A DNA stretch of 53,074 nucleotides from an uncultured Spirochaetota bacterium (GTDB lineage: Bacteria; Spirochaetota; UBA4802; UBA5550), in assembly GCA_937872225.1 (NCBI GenBank), contig CALMRZ010000057.1, positions 1-53,074 of the forward strand, written 5' to 3'. Positions 52,353 to 53,074 of this stretch are shown here, piece after piece. Under the pieces are notes generated by a model that was given only the letters and a program-made list of their open reading frames with translations, did no database searches and had not been told where the DNA came from. Positions within the stretch are counted from its first letter, which is position 1; the number at the start of each line of letters is the position of its first letter. The translations under genes and the position numbers were made by a program.

Positions 52353-53003
52353 TCACCACACGCAGGGAATTATTCTTTTTCTTGTTTTTGCGAATTCAAT
52401 ATACCCGTCAACCGTCATCAGGGTTTTTTCTTCAACCAGGATCCTGATAACTATCGAAGGAACCAGCAGCAGCACGAGGACCGCGGCGGCAACGTAATTG
52501 AAATAAAAGACCGCGATCCCCACGTGGGCCGTTATCATGCCGGTATAGGCGGGATGCCGCAAAAAGCCGTAAGGTCCCGAATCAACGATCCGGTGGCCGT
52601 CAATTTTCCTGACGCTGTGGGAATAATATTTCCCCAGGGTCTCTATCGCCCAGATCCTGAAGCATACCCCGGCAATGAAGATCACGAGGCCGATGACATG
52701 CCATGGCCCCGGCCCGGTCCAGACCGGCTCAAACCAGAGAGCGGAAAAAACAGTCAACGCCTGGCTCAACCCGTACAATTCGCGCGTGCCGAAATCCCTG
52801 ACAACGGTATCCTGACCGGCGTCTACCGATGACACTTTCACCTCATACACTATCCAGATTGCGTACAGGCCGATGATCACAATGTCAAAATTGAAATAAA
52901 ACGAGTCCCACAGTTCATGGTGATAACTGATTTTGAACCAGGCCAGAACTCCAATCCCGGCAAGGAGTGACAGGGGGAGCAATAATGATACTATTTTCTT
53001 CAT
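52353..53003 (-). CDS. Isoprenylcysteine carboxyl methyltransferase (ICMT)-like membrane protein
   Basis: 216 residues, about five membrane helices. The C-terminal SAM-binding block is canonical: YSHSVRKIDGHRIVDSGPYG FLRHPAYTGMIT, then RILVEEKTLMTVDGYIEFAK. Family members methylate isoprenylcysteine, phosphatidylethanolamine or other lipids at the inner membrane. The bacterial substrate is unknown. GAGAGG precedes the ATG. No partner on its strand within the window; 53004-53074 shows nothing further. Confidence 0.88.
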   Translation of the reverse strand: MKKIVSLLLPLSLLAGIGVLAWFKISYHHELWDSFYFNFDIVIIGLYAIWIVYEVKVSSVDAGQDTVVRDFGTRELYGLSQALTVFSALWFEPVWTGPGPWHVIGLVIFIAGVCFRIWAIETLGKYYSHSVRKIDGHRIVDSGPYGFLRHPAYTGMITAHVGIAVFYFNYVAAAVLVLLLVPSIVIRILVEEKTLMTVDGYIEFAKTRKRIIPCVW

Positions 53004-53074
53004 GCAACGCCTCTCCAGCCCGATACCGGCATCTCACCGCTCCATCTTCTTTTCCATAAAACATACGGTAAAAG

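Noticed and set aside
1-53074. CRISPR arrays, tRNA genes, rRNA genes, prophage or integrase genes
   Set aside because: I saw no regularly spaced direct repeats, no cloverleaf-type sequences and no phage or integrase families anywhere in the window.

Overview
The window looks like the chromosome of a Gram-negative, GC-rich, probably anaerobic or facultative bacterium. It encodes many lipoprotein signal peptides, an Mla/MCE-type outer-membrane lipid transport module, multihaem c-type cytochromes beside a Tat-exported [NiFe] hydrogenase, two periplasmic O-acylation modules and a tail-specific protease. The metallo-beta-lactamase/cyclic-nucleotide-binding protein, the six-TM chemoreceptor and the secreted CsgG/LpoB-like protein would suit a spirochaete or a deltaproteobacterial relative. 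No rRNA or other marker is present, so the lineage is a guess. I recognise no tRNA, rRNA, CRISPR array, prophage or transposase gene.

Layout. 1-9 kb: a partial CoA-transferase, an alpha/beta hydrolase, a GltS-type glutamate symporter, a tight three-gene unit (DUF819 membrane protein, class III aminotransferase, VOC protein), a DUF1330 protein, a QueG-like iron-sulphur protein, and a TetR regulator with a palindromic operator. 9-13.5 kb: a truncated VOC gene, a cysteine-rich exported protein of unknown function, a GntR regulator and a large chemoreceptor. 13.8-18.1 kb: a hydrogenase operon read leftward (three-haem lipoprotein, maturation protease, four-haem lipoprotein, small subunit, large subunit) ending at a clear terminator. 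18.4-20.4 kb: two exported proteins.

20.6-24.2 kb holds a decayed creBCD locus. creB has a nonsense codon and runs in frame into the kinase core of creC after a large deletion. creD has a nonsense codon, a lost first membrane segment and two frameshifts. An intact exported-protein gene and a 42-bp perfect palindrome lie inside the locus. 24.3-35 kb: two MBOAT O-acyltransferases, each with its own SGNH-like partner, flank an MBL-fold/CNBD protein, a SPATA20/YyaL thioredoxin-fold protein and a DUF2784 membrane protein. 35-44.3 kb: lipoprotein, MoaA, an SDR epimerase lacking the catalytic Tyr, GT4 glycosyltransferase, TPR protein, tail-specific protease, a 2-hydroxyacyl-CoA dehydratase family protein and a GT2 glycosyltransferase.

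44.3-46.6 kb is an MlaE-MlaF-MlaD type operon whose ATPase has lost its recognisable nucleotide-binding and catalytic motifs. 46.9-49.8 kb: a LysM/DUF4015 glycosidase-like protein, a DapF homologue in which both catalytic cysteines are serine, and a gamma-carbonic-anhydrase-like protein. 49.8-52 kb: a LarA-like protein followed by two bacteriohaemerythrins. 52.3-53 kb: an ICMT-like membrane methyltransferase.

Intergenic DNA carries several classes of short dispersed inverted-repeat elements. The most unusual content is the set of enzymes that keep their family fold but lack defining catalytic residues (pseudo-ATPase, Ser/Ser DapF, Tyr-less SDR), the multiply broken cre locus, and the hydrogenase wired to two haem lipoproteins.
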